A DNA stretch of 34,763 bases from Pseudomonadales bacterium (GCA_002708905.1 PAPM01000013.1:1-34763), one strand, 5' to 3'. Shown: positions 1 through 9,292, counted from the first letter of the stretch. Numbers and translations are program-made. The notes: a model not told the origin generated them from the letters alone.

Positions 1-1
1 G

Positions 2-103
2 CTTGCGAAAGCCAACTTGCACGGGGCGAATGATCAAAAAGTGCTCGCTGGCGGTGATAGGGAAAGTGTCGGCGCCGGCTTCACGGATTCAGGTATCCAT
101 TAG
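2..103 (+). CDS. Possible C-terminal end of a gene running in from the left edge
   Basis: The frame beginning at base 2 is open from the window edge to a TAG at 101-103 and would encode 33 residues ending DSGIH. The opposite strand is also open over the same stretch, so the direction of coding is uncertain. No family is recognised. The interval from 104 to 359 shows no convincing gene. Confidence 0.22.
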   Translation, partial: LAKANLHGANDQKVLAGGDRESVGAGFTDSGIH

Positions 104-284
104 AAAGCGTGTGGCTGATGTGAGGGAGACCAAATCCCCATGCCTTGTTGTAAATCAGATTTCCAAATCACCTGATACGCTGATACAAACCTGTCATTTT
201 GCATTGAAATTGTGATCAAAGCCCTTGAACCGGTTACATAAATCAACACGAAATGGCCGCGAACTACTTTGCAATTTTTGTAAC

Positions 285-314
285 TTGAGGATTACAATTC
301 ATAAAATTTATACA
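285..314 (+). promoter_or_regulatory. Possible sigma-70 promoter of the HD-GYP gene
   Basis: TTGAGG at 285-290 and TATACA at 309-314 are separated by 18 bp in an AT-rich stretch about 45 bp upstream of the HD-GYP start codon. The match is moderate, and the ATG at 360 has no strong Shine-Dalgarno sequence. Confidence 0.35.
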
Positions 315-359
315 ATAAACACCTGTTCTACTTTTATTTAACACTCTGATAAGCACTCC

Positions 360-1640
360 ATGGCCGTTCGCACCCAGAAACTGATAACGGATGATTTACA
401 AATAGGTATGTTCGTTTCGGGCATTGATCGCCCGTGGCGCGAAACGCCGTTTCCGATTCAGGGGTTTCACATTGAGAACCGCGCCCAACTGGAAAAGATC
501 CAGCACCTGTGTAAATGGGTCTACGTGGATGTGCAGAAGTCCCGCACCCTGAACAGTGTTTCTCCGGCCCAGGATTTCACCTTTGTTTCCGGTTATTTTG
601 AAGAGAAACAGCGCAAGAACGGGCGGGAGTTGCTGAACCTGCGCATCCGCACCATGCAGAACGACCGCCCCTACAAACGCCTCACCAACCTGAACACGGA
701 AATGCGCCAGGCCCGCAAGGTACACAAGCGCATTCGGGATCGCATCAAGCGCACCCTCAGGGCCATGAGCGGGGAAGGCCGGCTCAGCATTGAAGATTTA
801 CGGGACGTCTCCAATGAGCTGGTGAACAGTGTGATTCGCAACCCGGATGCCTTTGCCTACCTGTCGCGGATCGATTCCCATAGCGAGGATGTGCTGAACT
901 ACAGCATCCGGGTGGCATCCTGGGCGGTACTCACCGGCCGTCATCTGGATCTCACCCGGGAGGCCATGTCAGACCTGGCCCTGGCGGCACTGCTCTGCAA
1001 GATCGGCTACACCACCATTCCCCAGGAGATCCTGCGGGTAAAAGGCACCCCCACCCCCCACATGAACGAAATGCTCAAGTGGTCCCTGATGAAGGGGGTC
1101 AAACTGCTGCGTGCCAGCGACCAGTTCAGCAGCCGTATAGTAAAACTGGTATCCCATCACCTGGAACGATATGACGGCAGCGGTTTCCCAAGGGGCGTCT
1201 CCGGTCGCCACATTCCCTTTCTGTCCCAGGTTATCGGCCTGTCGGATTATTATGAAAGCCTGGTGAGTTACGACTTCCGCGACGAGCCCATGTCCTCAGC
1301 TGATGCCGTGCGGGAATTGTTCAGCCAGCGGGATCTGCTGTTCGATGCGGCCCTGGTGGAAGAGTTCATACAGGCCATTGGTCTGTATCCTACCGGCTCG
1401 GTTGTAACCTTGAATGATGACCGTTTAGCGGTGGTCATCGGACAGAACAAGGCCCGCCTGAAACCCAAACTGCTGATCCTGGAAGATCAACGCAAACCCT
1501 GGCAGCTGTTCAAGCGTCGCGTATTGGACCTGGAGACAGCCACCGGTGAGGATTTCATTGTGTCCAGCCAACCGGCACTACCACCGGACAGCGAACACCG
1601 TGCACGCCACTACTTTCGACACGCAGGTGCCTCCATTTAA
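360..1640 (+). CDS. DUF3391/HD-GYP domain protein, catalytically degenerate
   Basis: The protein has 426 residues. An N-terminal DUF3391-like region (about 1-130, starting KLITDDLQIGMFV) is followed by an HD-GYP domain (about 165-350). HD-GYP proteins are normally metal-dependent c-di-GMP phosphodiesterases. Here the canonical LLHDIGK is LLCKIGY (C213, K214), so the metal-binding HD pair is missing. The next conserved histidine region reads MLKWSLMKG, the HHE motif is HHL (266-268), and the GYP signature is GFP (275-277, within DGSGFP). The fold looks intact but hydrolysis is unlikely. By inference it may be a c-di-GMP sensor or an adaptor. The membrane diguanylate cyclase lies 117 bp downstream on the same strand, which supports a shared c-di-GMP function. 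The ATG at 360 fits the usual N-terminus of the family. Confidence 0.88.
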   Translation: MAVRTQKLITDDLQIGMFVSGIDRPWRETPFPIQGFHIENRAQLEKIQHLCKWVYVDVQKSRTLNSVSPAQDFTFVSGYFEEKQRKNGRELLNLRIRTMQNDRPYKRLTNLNTEMRQARKVHKRIRDRIKRTLRAMSGEGRLSIEDLRDVSNELVNSVIRNPDAFAYLSRIDSHSEDVLNYSIRVASWAVLTGRHLDLTREAMSDLALAALLCKIGYTTIPQEILRVKGTPTPHMNEMLKWSLMKGVKLLRASDQFSSRIVKLVSHHLERYDGSGFPRGVSGRHIPFLSQVIGLSDYYESLVSYDFRDEPMSSADAVRELFSQRDLLFDAALVEEFIQAIGLYPTGSVVTLNDDRLAVVIGQNKARLKPKLLILEDQRKPWQLFKRRVLDLETATGEDFIVSSQPALPPDSEHRARHYFRHAGASI

Positions 1641-1757
1641 CAAGCCGTTTTAGTCGATTTATCAACCGCCTATCGGCCGGGGCAGGCAGATAAGGGGAAG
1701 TTCTGCTAAACCTAATAAAAAATAATCAGAATTGCCCCAGGTAACCCCTGACCCAGA

Positions 1758-3029
1758 ATGTCCCAACTCATCCTCCGCACCGATAACCTGATTATCACCG
1801 ACCCGGCACTCAAGCACGAGATTGAGCATGTGTTGGCGTCCGGATTCAGGATGCTGCGTTTCCCCGATTTTCTGGAACACCACTTCGCCGCGTCCTATCG
1901 CAAGCTGGCCCTGAAGAACATGCTTTCCAATGCCCTTTATCTGTTGGGGCTCTACCTTATTATGGGCATTGTGGTGTTCATCCAGTACGCTGATCTGGAT
2001 AAAGGCTGGTTCCCGGCTGCTTATGTCATCAGCGGTTTCGGGCTGGTCTTCATTAATGTCTGTGCCCGCCTGCCCTCCATGGATCGGGCTTTTCACTGGT
2101 ATACCGGCATCACCTCACTGGTGATACTCACCGCCATCATGGTGAGCTCCACCACCATCAAGGACCCACTGGCTCAGGCCGGCATTCACGCCATCAATAT
2201 CTACGTGGTCATCATTATCTATTCCATGTCGAAGATGCGCTTCTACAACACCGTTGTGTGGTGTCACCTGGCGGGGCTCTGTACTTTGCTGATCAGTAAG
2301 GCAGTGGCCTTGCACTACACCCAGTTCGAGTTTCAGACCTTCTTTGTGTTTGCCAATATCATCGGCATGGGCATCGCCTATATTATTGAACATCGGGAGC
2401 GGGCCATGTTTCTGCAGGGCCTGCTGCTGGACATCGACAAGAGGGAAAAGGACCTGCTCAATCAATATCTGGAACGCCTGTCACGGGAAGACTCCCTCAC
2501 CGGGCTGGCCAACCGGCGTTACTTCGACGAACGCCTGAAGATGGAATGGAACCGCTGCCTGCGGGAGAAAAAGCCGCTCTCTGTCATCTTGCTGGATATC
2601 GATTATTTCAAGCAGTATAACGACCATTATGGTCATATGGCTGGGGACCATTGCCTGATTCAGGTGGCCAGAGCATTGAAAAAAGAAGCCAGTCGCCCGG
2701 CAGAACTGGTGGGGCGCTATGGTGGTGAAGAATTTATTTTGCTCTACCCCAACATTGATGCCACCCAGATCAAGAATACCCTGATCCGTATCCAGCAACG
2801 GATTCTGGACCTGGCAATACCGCACGAAAGTTCCCTGGTGAAGAAGGTGGTCACCGCCAGCCTGGGCGCTGCCACAGTCTACCCGGTGAAAAGCCTGGAT
2901 GCCGAAAAACTGGTGAGTGCCGCGGATCAAATGCTGTATAAGTCCAAGGAAAACGGCCGCAACGGCTGGTCCAGCACCCAACTTTCCCGCTACGAACCCG
3001 AACAACAAAGCCTGATCCAACTGAACTGA
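1758..3029 (+). CDS. Membrane-anchored GGDEF diguanylate cyclase
   Basis: The protein has 423 residues. Residues about 55-210 form several hydrophobic membrane segments with no recognised extracellular sensor domain. A short coiled linker (about 215-245) leads to a GGDEF domain starting at DSLTGLANRRYF. The active-site motif is GGEEF (322-326), and the metal-binding region ILLDIDYFKQYND is present, so it should convert two GTP to c-di-GMP. The usual RxxD product-inhibition site upstream of GGEEF reads RPAE (313-316), so feedback control may be weakened. It follows the degenerate HD-GYP gene on the same strand. The ATG at 1758 has only a weak upstream ribosome-binding sequence, so the start is less certain than the domain call. 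Confidence 0.9.
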   Translation: MSQLILRTDNLIITDPALKHEIEHVLASGFRMLRFPDFLEHHFAASYRKLALKNMLSNALYLLGLYLIMGIVVFIQYADLDKGWFPAAYVISGFGLVFINVCARLPSMDRAFHWYTGITSLVILTAIMVSSTTIKDPLAQAGIHAINIYVVIIIYSMSKMRFYNTVVWCHLAGLCTLLISKAVALHYTQFEFQTFFVFANIIGMGIAYIIEHRERAMFLQGLLLDIDKREKDLLNQYLERLSREDSLTGLANRRYFDERLKMEWNRCLREKKPLSVILLDIDYFKQYNDHYGHMAGDHCLIQVARALKKEASRPAELVGRYGGEEFILLYPNIDATQIKNTLIRIQQRILDLAIPHESSLVKKVVTASLGAATVYPVKSLDAEKLVSAADQMLYKSKENGRNGWSSTQLSRYEPEQQSLIQLN

Positions 3030-3036
3030 TCCGGTC

Positions 3037-3060
3037 ATGTGGTTAAGCCGACAACCACAT
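3037..3060 (+). terminator. Stem-loop after the diguanylate cyclase gene
   Basis: A perfect 8-bp inverted repeat, ATGTGGTT (3037-3044) and AACCACAT (3053-3060), with an 8-nt loop, lies just after the TGA at 3029. There is no T tract, so termination is uncertain. Confidence 0.3.
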
Positions 3061-3090
3061 AGTAAGATCCTTCCAAGAGTAAGCCACCAC

Positions 3091-3110
3091 ACAATAATAA
3101 TCGGAGAACC
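3091..3110 (+). promoter_or_regulatory. CA motif next to the lipase-chaperone ribosome-binding site
   Basis: ACAATAATAA (3091-3100) contains AATAATAA, which fits the AAYAAYAA-type Hfq/Crc target. It is followed at once by the Shine-Dalgarno CGGAGA before the ATG at 3113. The placement is the one expected for Crc/Hfq translational repression, but a single copy in an AT-rich leader can occur by chance. Confidence 0.4.
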
Positions 3111-3112
3111 CA

Positions 3113-4087
3113 ATGAAACGGCTTTTGGCTATCGCCGCCTGTGTCGCCCTGATCACCCTCGCCATTTTATTCTGGGGCAGTATTGAGGAACCGACACCGC
3201 AAAAGGCGCCCGTCAGCCAGCACCAAGCGCCTGTGGAATCGAATGTGGAACCGACCGTGGGCAACACCTCTCCCCCGCCCCCCGTAACAGCCGGTTTACC
3301 TGCAGAAGTCAGCATTAACGGATTCCCGGTACACCGCGACGGCCGCGGTAATCTGCTGCCCGGGCCGGAAACCCGGGCACTGTTCGACAGCCTGGCACGA
3401 GAGCAGGGGCAGGTTCCCGCTGACCTGTGGAAAGATTCCGTGCTGGAATCCTATCGCGGCCGCTTGGGGGATAAGGCCTACGCGCAACTGGAGGAACTGC
3501 TTAACCGCTATATCGAGTACAACCTGGCCCTGCAACTGCTGCCCATGGACGGTGTTGCCAGTCTGGCGGATGCCCTGGATCATGTCCGCCAAATCCGCAT
3601 GGATTACCTGGGCCCGGCAGCGGGCGCCATGTTCCGTGATTGGCAACAGATGGAAGGATTTACCCGGCAGTTTGTGGAGCAGGTAAAGAACAACTCGCAG
3701 GACATCACACAGTTGCAACAGTCGTTGCAGGAGCAGGTTTACGCCCTGCCCCCGACGGTACAACCCAACGCCCAGAAAGTGCTGGATCAGAGTCAGGATC
3801 TTTTCTCAGCCCTGGCAGGGTCAGCGCAGGCCGATACGGATGTGGTGCAGGGCATCGCCGAGCAGATGGCCGCCCAGGCCCTGATCCAGCCGGATTTCAC
3901 CTTCGGTGAACCCACTGCAGAGTTCATGGCTCAGTACAACGAGTACACTGCAGCCAAACAGAACCTGCTGCAGCAGGGCGAAATCCGCTCGGAAGATGAC
4001 CCTGCGCTGGAAGCGCTGCGCCAACGTTATTTTTCCGGCAGTGAATTGCTGCGGGTCAAAACCCTGGATCGGGCCGAGATGTATTGA
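3113..4087 (+). CDS. Lipase-specific foldase (lipase chaperone)
   Basis: The protein has 324 residues, normal for the LifO/Lif family. These are inner-membrane-anchored periplasmic foldases that fold secreted class I lipases before type II export. An N-terminal membrane anchor (about 3-20) is followed by a Pro-rich linker (about 24-65). The conserved block reads VSINGFPVHRDGRGNLLPGP, then TRALFDSL, a divergent form of the family RxxFDY motif. Long helical segments follow, with a C-terminal LRQRYFSGSELLRV typical of the family. The Shine-Dalgarno is CGGAG, 8 bp before the ATG. The gene is odd in lacking an adjacent lipase: upstream is a diguanylate cyclase, and downstream is an opposite-strand serine hydrolase that is not a class I lipase. 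Its client presumably lies elsewhere. Confidence 0.85.
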   Translation: MKRLLAIAACVALITLAILFWGSIEEPTPQKAPVSQHQAPVESNVEPTVGNTSPPPPVTAGLPAEVSINGFPVHRDGRGNLLPGPETRALFDSLAREQGQVPADLWKDSVLESYRGRLGDKAYAQLEELLNRYIEYNLALQLLPMDGVASLADALDHVRQIRMDYLGPAAGAMFRDWQQMEGFTRQFVEQVKNNSQDITQLQQSLQEQVYALPPTVQPNAQKVLDQSQDLFSALAGSAQADTDVVQGIAEQMAAQALIQPDFTFGEPTAEFMAQYNEYTAAKQNLLQQGEIRSEDDPALEALRQRYFSGSELLRVKTLDRAEMY

Positions 4088-4096
4088 GTGGGTTGA

Positions 4097-5386
4097 TCAG
4101 GGCTGGGGCACCAATTCCAACACATTGGAAACAAAACGCCCCATGTCGAAATCATCCGGCTGGGCGCTGAAGCCGATCCGCACCACCACAACATCGGCAG
4201 AGGGTACCGCCACCACATAGCGGTCGTATGAACCGGCAAACGCAAACACATCCTCCGACAACTCCGGGAACAGATTCTGCCCCAGATTCAGCCAGATGCC
4301 GGCACCGTAATCGTAATTGGTGGCGCTGGGCGTGAGGGAATAATTGACCCACTCAGGGGACAGGATCGAATGCCCATTGAGTTCACCCCCATGCATATAA
4401 ATGGAGGCCAGTGCCGCCCAACCCCGGGTGGTAAGGTACACGCCCTCCCCCAGTAACGGCACCCTTCCATCCGGCGAAAACTCCAGGGTGAAAGAGGATT
4501 CAAGATCCCAGCCGGGATCAAACCAATCATCATAACGCACCAGAGCCGACGCGAGATTCATAAAGTCGCCGCTGGAATAGTTGAACGCCTGCCCCGGCAA
4601 CTGGGCCACCGGTTTGGTGGCGGCATAGGCAGCAGGATCAGCACTGTTATACAGCATCTGGCCCTGGTCATTGTCTCTCCCCAGGGAGGCTTCATGCCAC
4701 TGCAGCCCACTGGCCATATGCAGGCTGTGGTCATAGGTAATCAAGGATCGCTGGTCCAGTTCCCAGCCGTCCAGCTGCATGGGGTCATCCTGATGTAACA
4801 GGCCGCGCCCAACCAGCCGACCAATCAGCAGATTGGCAAAACTCTTCGACATGGAGAATCCCTTGAGCGGTGAATCCGGACCCAAGCCATCCCGGTAGGC
4901 TTCCGCCACCACAATATTGCCCTTCAATACCAGCATGGCCGTAGTGTGTTCCGGCGCGCCCACATCCACCACGGATTGGAGGTACCGTTGCAACGCTGAG
5001 TTCGGGTCAAGCTGTGTGATCAGGCCGGAATCCGGTCCGTTGGGAATGGGGTAGTAATAGGCCAACTGCCGGTCCAGATAGTGGTTGCGGCAATCGGTGC
5101 GGGGTTCGGCACCGGATATTGAGGCATGCTGGGCAGCAATCCACGGGAACCAGTAATTATCCACCTGCACGCTGTTTTCACCGACCTGGACTTTCCAGCT
5201 GGGCTGGATAACAGGTGCCACATTGGTGACGTATTTAACCGCTGCTGCCTGCTGATAGCCTTCCTGCCAGATCGAAGCACATACGTTCTTGGCGACGTAA
5301 CGCCCCAGCAAAGGCAAATCTTTTGCGTTTTCACATCCCCCAAGCGCGAGCGCAAGGAGTAGAAACATCCCTGTTCTTTTAATCAT
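4097..5386 (-). CDS. Beta-lactamase-fold serine hydrolase lipoprotein
   Basis: The protein has 429 residues from the ATG at 5384-5386 (MIKRTGMFLL). This start is preferred over an upstream GTG because it begins a proper lipoprotein signal with lipobox LGGC (Cys18) and has GGGGA just upstream. The family is the class C beta-lactamase / 6-aminohexanoate-dimer hydrolase / penicillin-binding-like esterase group. The SxxK catalytic motif is SMSK (178-181), and the likely second catalytic tyrosine is Y270 in NYSSGD. The third motif is not clear. The substrate is unknown; ester or amide hydrolysis in the periplasm is inferred. It converges on the lipase-foldase gene with 9 bp between stop codons. 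It is not a lipase of the foldase-dependent class, so it is a poor candidate for the missing client. Confidence 0.82.
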   Translation of the reverse strand: MIKRTGMFLLLALALGGCENAKDLPLLGRYVAKNVCASIWQEGYQQAAAVKYVTNVAPVIQPSWKVQVGENSVQVDNYWFPWIAAQHASISGAEPRTDCRNHYLDRQLAYYYPIPNGPDSGLITQLDPNSALQRYLQSVVDVGAPEHTTAMLVLKGNIVVAEAYRDGLGPDSPLKGFSMSKSFANLLIGRLVGRGLLHQDDPMQLDGWELDQRSLITYDHSLHMASGLQWHEASLGRDNDQGQMLYNSADPAAYAATKPVAQLPGQAFNYSSGDFMNLASALVRYDDWFDPGWDLESSFTLEFSPDGRVPLLGEGVYLTTRGWAALASIYMHGGELNGHSILSPEWVNYSLTPSATNYDYGAGIWLNLGQNLFPELSEDVFAFAGSYDRYVVAVPSADVVVVRIGFSAQPDDFDMGRFVSNVLELVPQP

Positions 5387-5464
5387 GACATCCCCAGTTG
5401 CCACTTCCCCGAATTTGAAGGCCCACTCTAATCAGATTACCCAATAGGCACAACCTCCCAACCG

Positions 5465-5656
5465 ATGAGCTGTCGCAATTGGCCATATTGGACAACTAAT
5501 TTACTGACGGAACTGGCCCAGGCGACAGGCGGAGAAACCGGCTACTGGCAGTTGCCGGAGGAAGTTCAGGTGCGGTTCCGGGACAGGGTGCCCATGATGG
5601 ACCAGCCCATCATGTTTCAAAAGGAGTTCGGCCGTTTTCTGAAAGCAGGAGATTAA
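5465..5656 (+). CDS. Small hypothetical protein
   Basis: A 63-residue frame starts MSCRNWPYW and ends FGRFLKAGD. It has no signal peptide, membrane segment or recognised domain. It starts 78 bp from the divergently transcribed hydrolase gene and ends 193 bp before the chemoreceptor gene. No strong Shine-Dalgarno is visible. The composition is protein-like (mixed charged and aromatic residues). It could be a genuine small protein or the remnant of a longer gene. No function is assigned. Confidence 0.35.
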   Translation: MSCRNWPYWTTNLLTELAQATGGETGYWQLPEEVQVRFRDRVPMMDQPIMFQKEFGRFLKAGD

Positions 5657-5849
5657 AACCCGATTCTTAGCACCGAAAATTCATAAGAAACGCAGAATTG
5701 TTTGATCAGGCCCATTAAGGCCGGTGAATTTAACCCGTTTTTTGCGCCGGCTTCCCAAATCCGCTTTCCTAGCTGAAATCCTTTTCTACACTGAATAGAC
5801 ACGGATTGAATTTAATACCTCCCGCTTCTATCGATAGAAAGGACTGATC

Positions 5850-8456
5850 ATGCGCGTCAACATGCCGGTGACCCAAAAAGAGGTCAAGCTGGCCCCAGGC
5901 CAAACCATCGTTTCCAAAACCAATCCTAAAGGCGTCATCACCTATATCAACCAGGATTTCATTGATATCAGTGGCTACGCCGAGTCTGAGTTGATCGGTC
6001 AGGCCCATAACCTGATTCGCCACCCGGACATGCCCCAAGCCGCCTTTCAGGACCTGTGGGATACCGTTCAGGTCGGCAAACCCTGGCGTGGCATGGTTAA
6101 AAACCGCTGCAAAAATGGCGATCACTACTGGGTGGAAGCCAACGTCACCCCTATTTGGGAAAACGGCGAAGTGGTGGAATACATGTCGGTACGCCATGCC
6201 CCCAGCACTCAGCAGATACGGGATGCCGAAAACCTCTATGCACGTCTCAACGCGGGAGAGGATGTGCAACCGGCCCCCGTTGATCGGGCGATGAATTACT
6301 TTCGACAACTCTCGCTCAACGCCAAACTGGGCTGGATCATCGGTGTTTTCGCTGCGGTGATGCTGGCGGACTACCTGGTAAGCGGGCAGGCACTGCCCTG
6401 GCCTTACCTGATCACGCTGGCCATTGGTGTGGTGGCCCTGTTCCAGTTCCTGAAACACAGCGTGATCAACCCCATGCAGGTGGCATCGGATTCCCTGTTG
6501 AAAATCAGCAGCGGCAATTTCGATGTCAATCTGCCGATTGATCAGAATGATGAACCCGGCCGCGTGCTGCAAGGCATGCAGTGCATGAAGATCAAATTGA
6601 ATTTTGAACTTGAGAACACCCAGAAGATCGCCAGGGAAGCCCTGCGGGTGAAAAATGCCCTGGACGTTTGCAACACCAACGTAATGCTGGCGGACAAGGA
6701 CTACAACATCATCTATATGAATGAATCCCTCAACCAGATGATGAAAGTGGCGGAAGCAGACCTGAAAACCGTCCTCAAGAATTTCAATGCCGAGAAACTC
6801 ATGGGCTGCAATATGGATATCTTCCATAAAAACCCGGCTCACCAGCGCAAGATTCTGGATCAGGCCACCACCACCTATAGCCAGGAAGTGGCCGTGGCGG
6901 GACGCCACATTGTCATCACCGCCACCCCGGTATTCGATGATAAGAAAAACCGCCTGGGCACCGTTATCGAGTGGTTGGACCGTACCGAAGAACTACGCAA
7001 ACAGGAAGAAGAACAACGCATTGAGCAGGAACGCCTGGATGCCGAGCGGCTGGTGGCCAATGAGAATCTGCGTATTCGCCAGGCCCTGGATTCCGTCTCC
7101 GCCAATGTCATGGTGGCCGACCCCGATCTGAATATTGTCTACACCAACAACGCCGTTATCGAGATGATGCGTAACGCGGAAGCGGACATTCAGAAAGAAC
7201 TGCCCAATTTCCATGTCAACAAACTGATGGGCGCCAATATCGACATCTACCACAAAGACCCCAGTCATCAACGGCGATTGCTGGCCAATCTGAAGGAACC
7301 GGTCAGCTCCAGCTTTGTATTAGGTGGTCGTCACCTAACGGTGTTTGCCAGCCCGGTCTGCAATGAGCAAGGTGAGTCCATCGGTACCGTGGTGGAATGG
7401 GCGGATCGCACCGAAGAAGTGGCCATCGAGAAAGAGCTGGATCATATGATTCGCTCTGCCGCCATCGGCAACCTGACTCACCGCGCCACCACCGAAGGCC
7501 GCAGCGGCTTCTTCCTGGGCTTGAGCCAGGGCATTAACCAACTGCTGGACATCTGTGAGGATGTGGTAGGCGAAATGGTTAACATCATGGAAAAAATGGC
7601 CGAAGGGGATCTGCGGGATTCCATTCAAAAAGAATATGAAGGCGAGTTCGGCCGCCTTAAGGATAACGTCAACAATACTATCCACCGACTGGTCTCCATC
7701 GTCGGGGAAATCAGCGAAGCGTCCTCCTCCGTTCTGCAAGGCGCCAACGAAATCGCCCATGGTAATGCGGACCTCAGCCAGCGCACGGAGGAACAAGCAT
7801 CCTCACTGGAGGAAACCGCTTCCAGCATGGAAGAGATGACCAGTGTGGTGAAACAGAGTGCGGACAACGCGCGCCGGGTGGAAGAGCTCGCCAACACCAC
7901 CCGCAAGAATGCCATGCGCAGTGGTGAAGTGGCACAAAAGGCCGTAGAAGCCATCAACGAAGTCAATCAAAGCAGCAAGAAGATCGCCGACATCATCAGT
8001 GTGATCGATGAAATTGCCTTCCAGACCAACCTGTTGGCCCTGAACGCTGCAGTGGAAGCCGCCCGCGCCGGTGAACAAGGACGTGGTTTTGCGGTAGTGG
8101 CGGGAGAAGTCCGCAACCTGGCGCAGCGCTCTGCCAACGCCGCGAGAGAGATCAAGGAATTAATCAGCCTGAGCGTCAATCAGGTGGAAAACGGGACAAC
8201 GCAAGTGCAGGAATCCGGGCGCATGCTGAACGACATTATTGCCTCCATCAACGATGTCAGCAAACTGATTTCCGAGTTGGCACAGTCCTCCCAGGAACAG
8301 ACGTCCGGCATTGAGCAGGTCAATGTAGCCGTGAGTCAGATGGATGAAATGACCCAGCAAAATGCGGCCTTGGTGGAAGAGGCCTCCGCCGCCAGCGAAG
8401 CCATGGCGGACCAGGCTCGCCGGCTGGGAGAACAAATCGCCTTCTTTAAAATCTAG
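5850..8456 (+). CDS. Aer-type methyl-accepting chemotaxis protein with three PAS modules
   Basis: The protein has 868 residues, and the start is supported by AAGGA upstream of the ATG. An N-terminal Aer-like PAS (about 18-118, with [20 protein letters not shown]) is followed by a short membrane hairpin (about 158-205) with almost no periplasmic part, then a HAMP-like region. Two PAS-like modules (about 268-375 and 407-515) are clear duplicates of each other: [13 protein letters not shown] against [13 protein letters not shown], and [15 protein letters not shown] against [16 protein letters not shown] second HAMP-like region precedes the signalling domain with the conserved hairpin [20 protein letters not shown]. 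It should signal through CheW/CheA in response to an intracellular cue such as redox state or energy. No C-terminal CheR/CheB-tethering pentapeptide is seen; the protein ends EQIAFFKI. Its stop shares CTAG with the stop of the convergent gene. Confidence 0.93.
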   Translation: MRVNMPVTQKEVKLAPGQTIVSKTNPKGVITYINQDFIDISGYAESELIGQAHNLIRHPDMPQAAFQDLWDTVQVGKPWRGMVKNRCKNGDHYWVEANVTPIWENGEVVEYMSVRHAPSTQQIRDAENLYARLNAGEDVQPAPVDRAMNYFRQLSLNAKLGWIIGVFAAVMLADYLVSGQALPWPYLITLAIGVVALFQFLKHSVINPMQVASDSLLKISSGNFDVNLPIDQNDEPGRVLQGMQCMKIKLNFELENTQKIAREALRVKNALDVCNTNVMLADKDYNIIYMNESLNQMMKVAEADLKTVLKNFNAEKLMGCNMDIFHKNPAHQRKILDQATTTYSQEVAVAGRHIVITATPVFDDKKNRLGTVIEWLDRTEELRKQEEEQRIEQERLDAERLVANENLRIRQALDSVSANVMVADPDLNIVYTNNAVIEMMRNAEADIQKELPNFHVNKLMGANIDIYHKDPSHQRRLLANLKEPVSSSFVLGGRHLTVFASPVCNEQGESIGTVVEWADRTEEVAIEKELDHMIRSAAIGNLTHRATTEGRSGFFLGLSQGINQLLDICEDVVGEMVNIMEKMAEGDLRDSIQKEYEGEFGRLKDNVNNTIHRLVSIVGEISEASSSVLQGANEIAHGNADLSQRTEEQASSLEETASSMEEMTSVVKQSADNARRVEELANTTRKNAMRSGEVAQKAVEAINEVNQSSKKIADIISVIDEIAFQTNLLALNAAVEAARAGEQGRGFAVVAGEVRNLAQRSANAAREIKELISLSVNQVENGTTQVQESGRMLNDIIASINDVSKLISELAQSSQEQTSGIEQVNVAVSQMDEMTQQNAALVEEASAASEAMADQARRLGEQIAFFKI

Positions 8457-9253
8457 TTGAGTGGCGTTTCCACGTTAAACGTCACACGGACGGGCGTGAT
8501 GCCATTACGGAGCACGCCCTGCAACTCTCCTTCCACCCAGACGTTACCACGGGAATGAATGGTTAACGTGCCCTGGGAAATTTCATCGTACGCCGTCAGC
8601 GTGGTATTAGCCCAGTGTGAACCGGAAAAAATCACCATGGCATCTTCATTGCCATAGGGCTCAATGTTATAGGTTCCTTCCTGCAGCGGCCCTTCCGTTC
8701 GAATGGTTACCAGTAACGGTCTTCCCAATACCTGGGTGGTCAATACCAGCGAATCCCCCAAATCCGTTTCTGAAAACTGCACACAGACCAGGTTCGATGC
8801 CACCACGTCCGGCAGCAGGGGCGAACTGACATTGAACTCCCCCATATTGAACTGTGCCAGCGTATCCATTTTCTCGAAACGGCGGGTCTGGTTGTCATAC
8901 TGCCATTCCATGGTGTCGTTGTTCACCACCACCAGATCCGCCAGGTCATGGTTATATCCCGAATAGAGGTTACCCTGCCGGGTCATGCTGTCGGCCTCAA
9001 AAGCGCGACTGCAATCGGTCATGATGACGTTATTACCCGTACCCTGAATCAATGCTGTCGAATAGAACGTCTCACCCTGAAAATCCTCCATGATGCGCCA
9101 CAGGCCCAGGGTATTGCTGCTGCCGGAGGTTTTACGCACCACGTCATCCGGCGGGGTTTCCTCGCCACCACAGCCGGGCAACAAGAGTGTGGAGGATACC
9201 ACCATGGAGATTACCACTGGCAGCCGCCATCCTTTCGTCATTACTGTTTTCAT
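8453..9253 (-). CDS. Hypothetical lipoprotein, partner of the GMC oxidoreductase
   Basis: The protein has 266 residues with a lipoprotein signal (about 1-27) ending in the lipobox LPGC, followed by GGEETPP. The remainder is rich in beta-strand-like segments with two further cysteines (TDCSRAF and NLVCVQF) that might form a disulfide. No family is recognised. It begins 39 bp after the end of the upstream GMC oxidoreductase gene on the same strand, so the two are probably one operon, and this protein may act with the oxidase in the cell envelope (inference). GTGAAGG serves as the ribosome-binding site. A CA motif sits just upstream of it, suggesting Hfq/Crc control. Its stop overlaps the convergent chemoreceptor stop. 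Confidence 0.75.
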   Translation of the reverse strand: MKTVMTKGWRLPVVISMVVSSTLLLPGCGGEETPPDDVVRKTSGSSNTLGLWRIMEDFQGETFYSTALIQGTGNNVIMTDCSRAFEADSMTRQGNLYSGYNHDLADLVVVNNDTMEWQYDNQTRRFEKMDTLAQFNMGEFNVSSPLLPDVVASNLVCVQFSETDLGDSLVLTTQVLGRPLLVTIRTEGPLQEGTYNIEPYGNEDAMVIFSGSHWANTTLTAYDEISQGTLTIHSRGNVWVEGELQGVLRNGITPVRVTFNVETPLN

Positions 9254-9270
9254 TGTTCGAAACCTTCACT

Positions 9271-9284
9271 GTTATTGTTGTTAT
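9271..9284 (-). promoter_or_regulatory. CA motif (Hfq/Crc-type target) upstream of the lipoprotein gene
   Basis: On the minus strand ATAACAACAATAAC lies in the 39-bp gap between the GMC gene and the lipoprotein gene, about 5 nt upstream of the GTGAAGG ribosome-binding site. It matches the blocks in the predicted CrcZ RNA at 21533-21550. Confidence 0.6.
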
Positions 9285-9292
9285 GCCGGCCA

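Noticed and set aside
3-215. 70-residue frame at the left edge
   Set aside because: Non-ATG start, basic composition and no domain. It runs into the AT-rich upstream region of the HD-GYP gene and is probably a chance frame.
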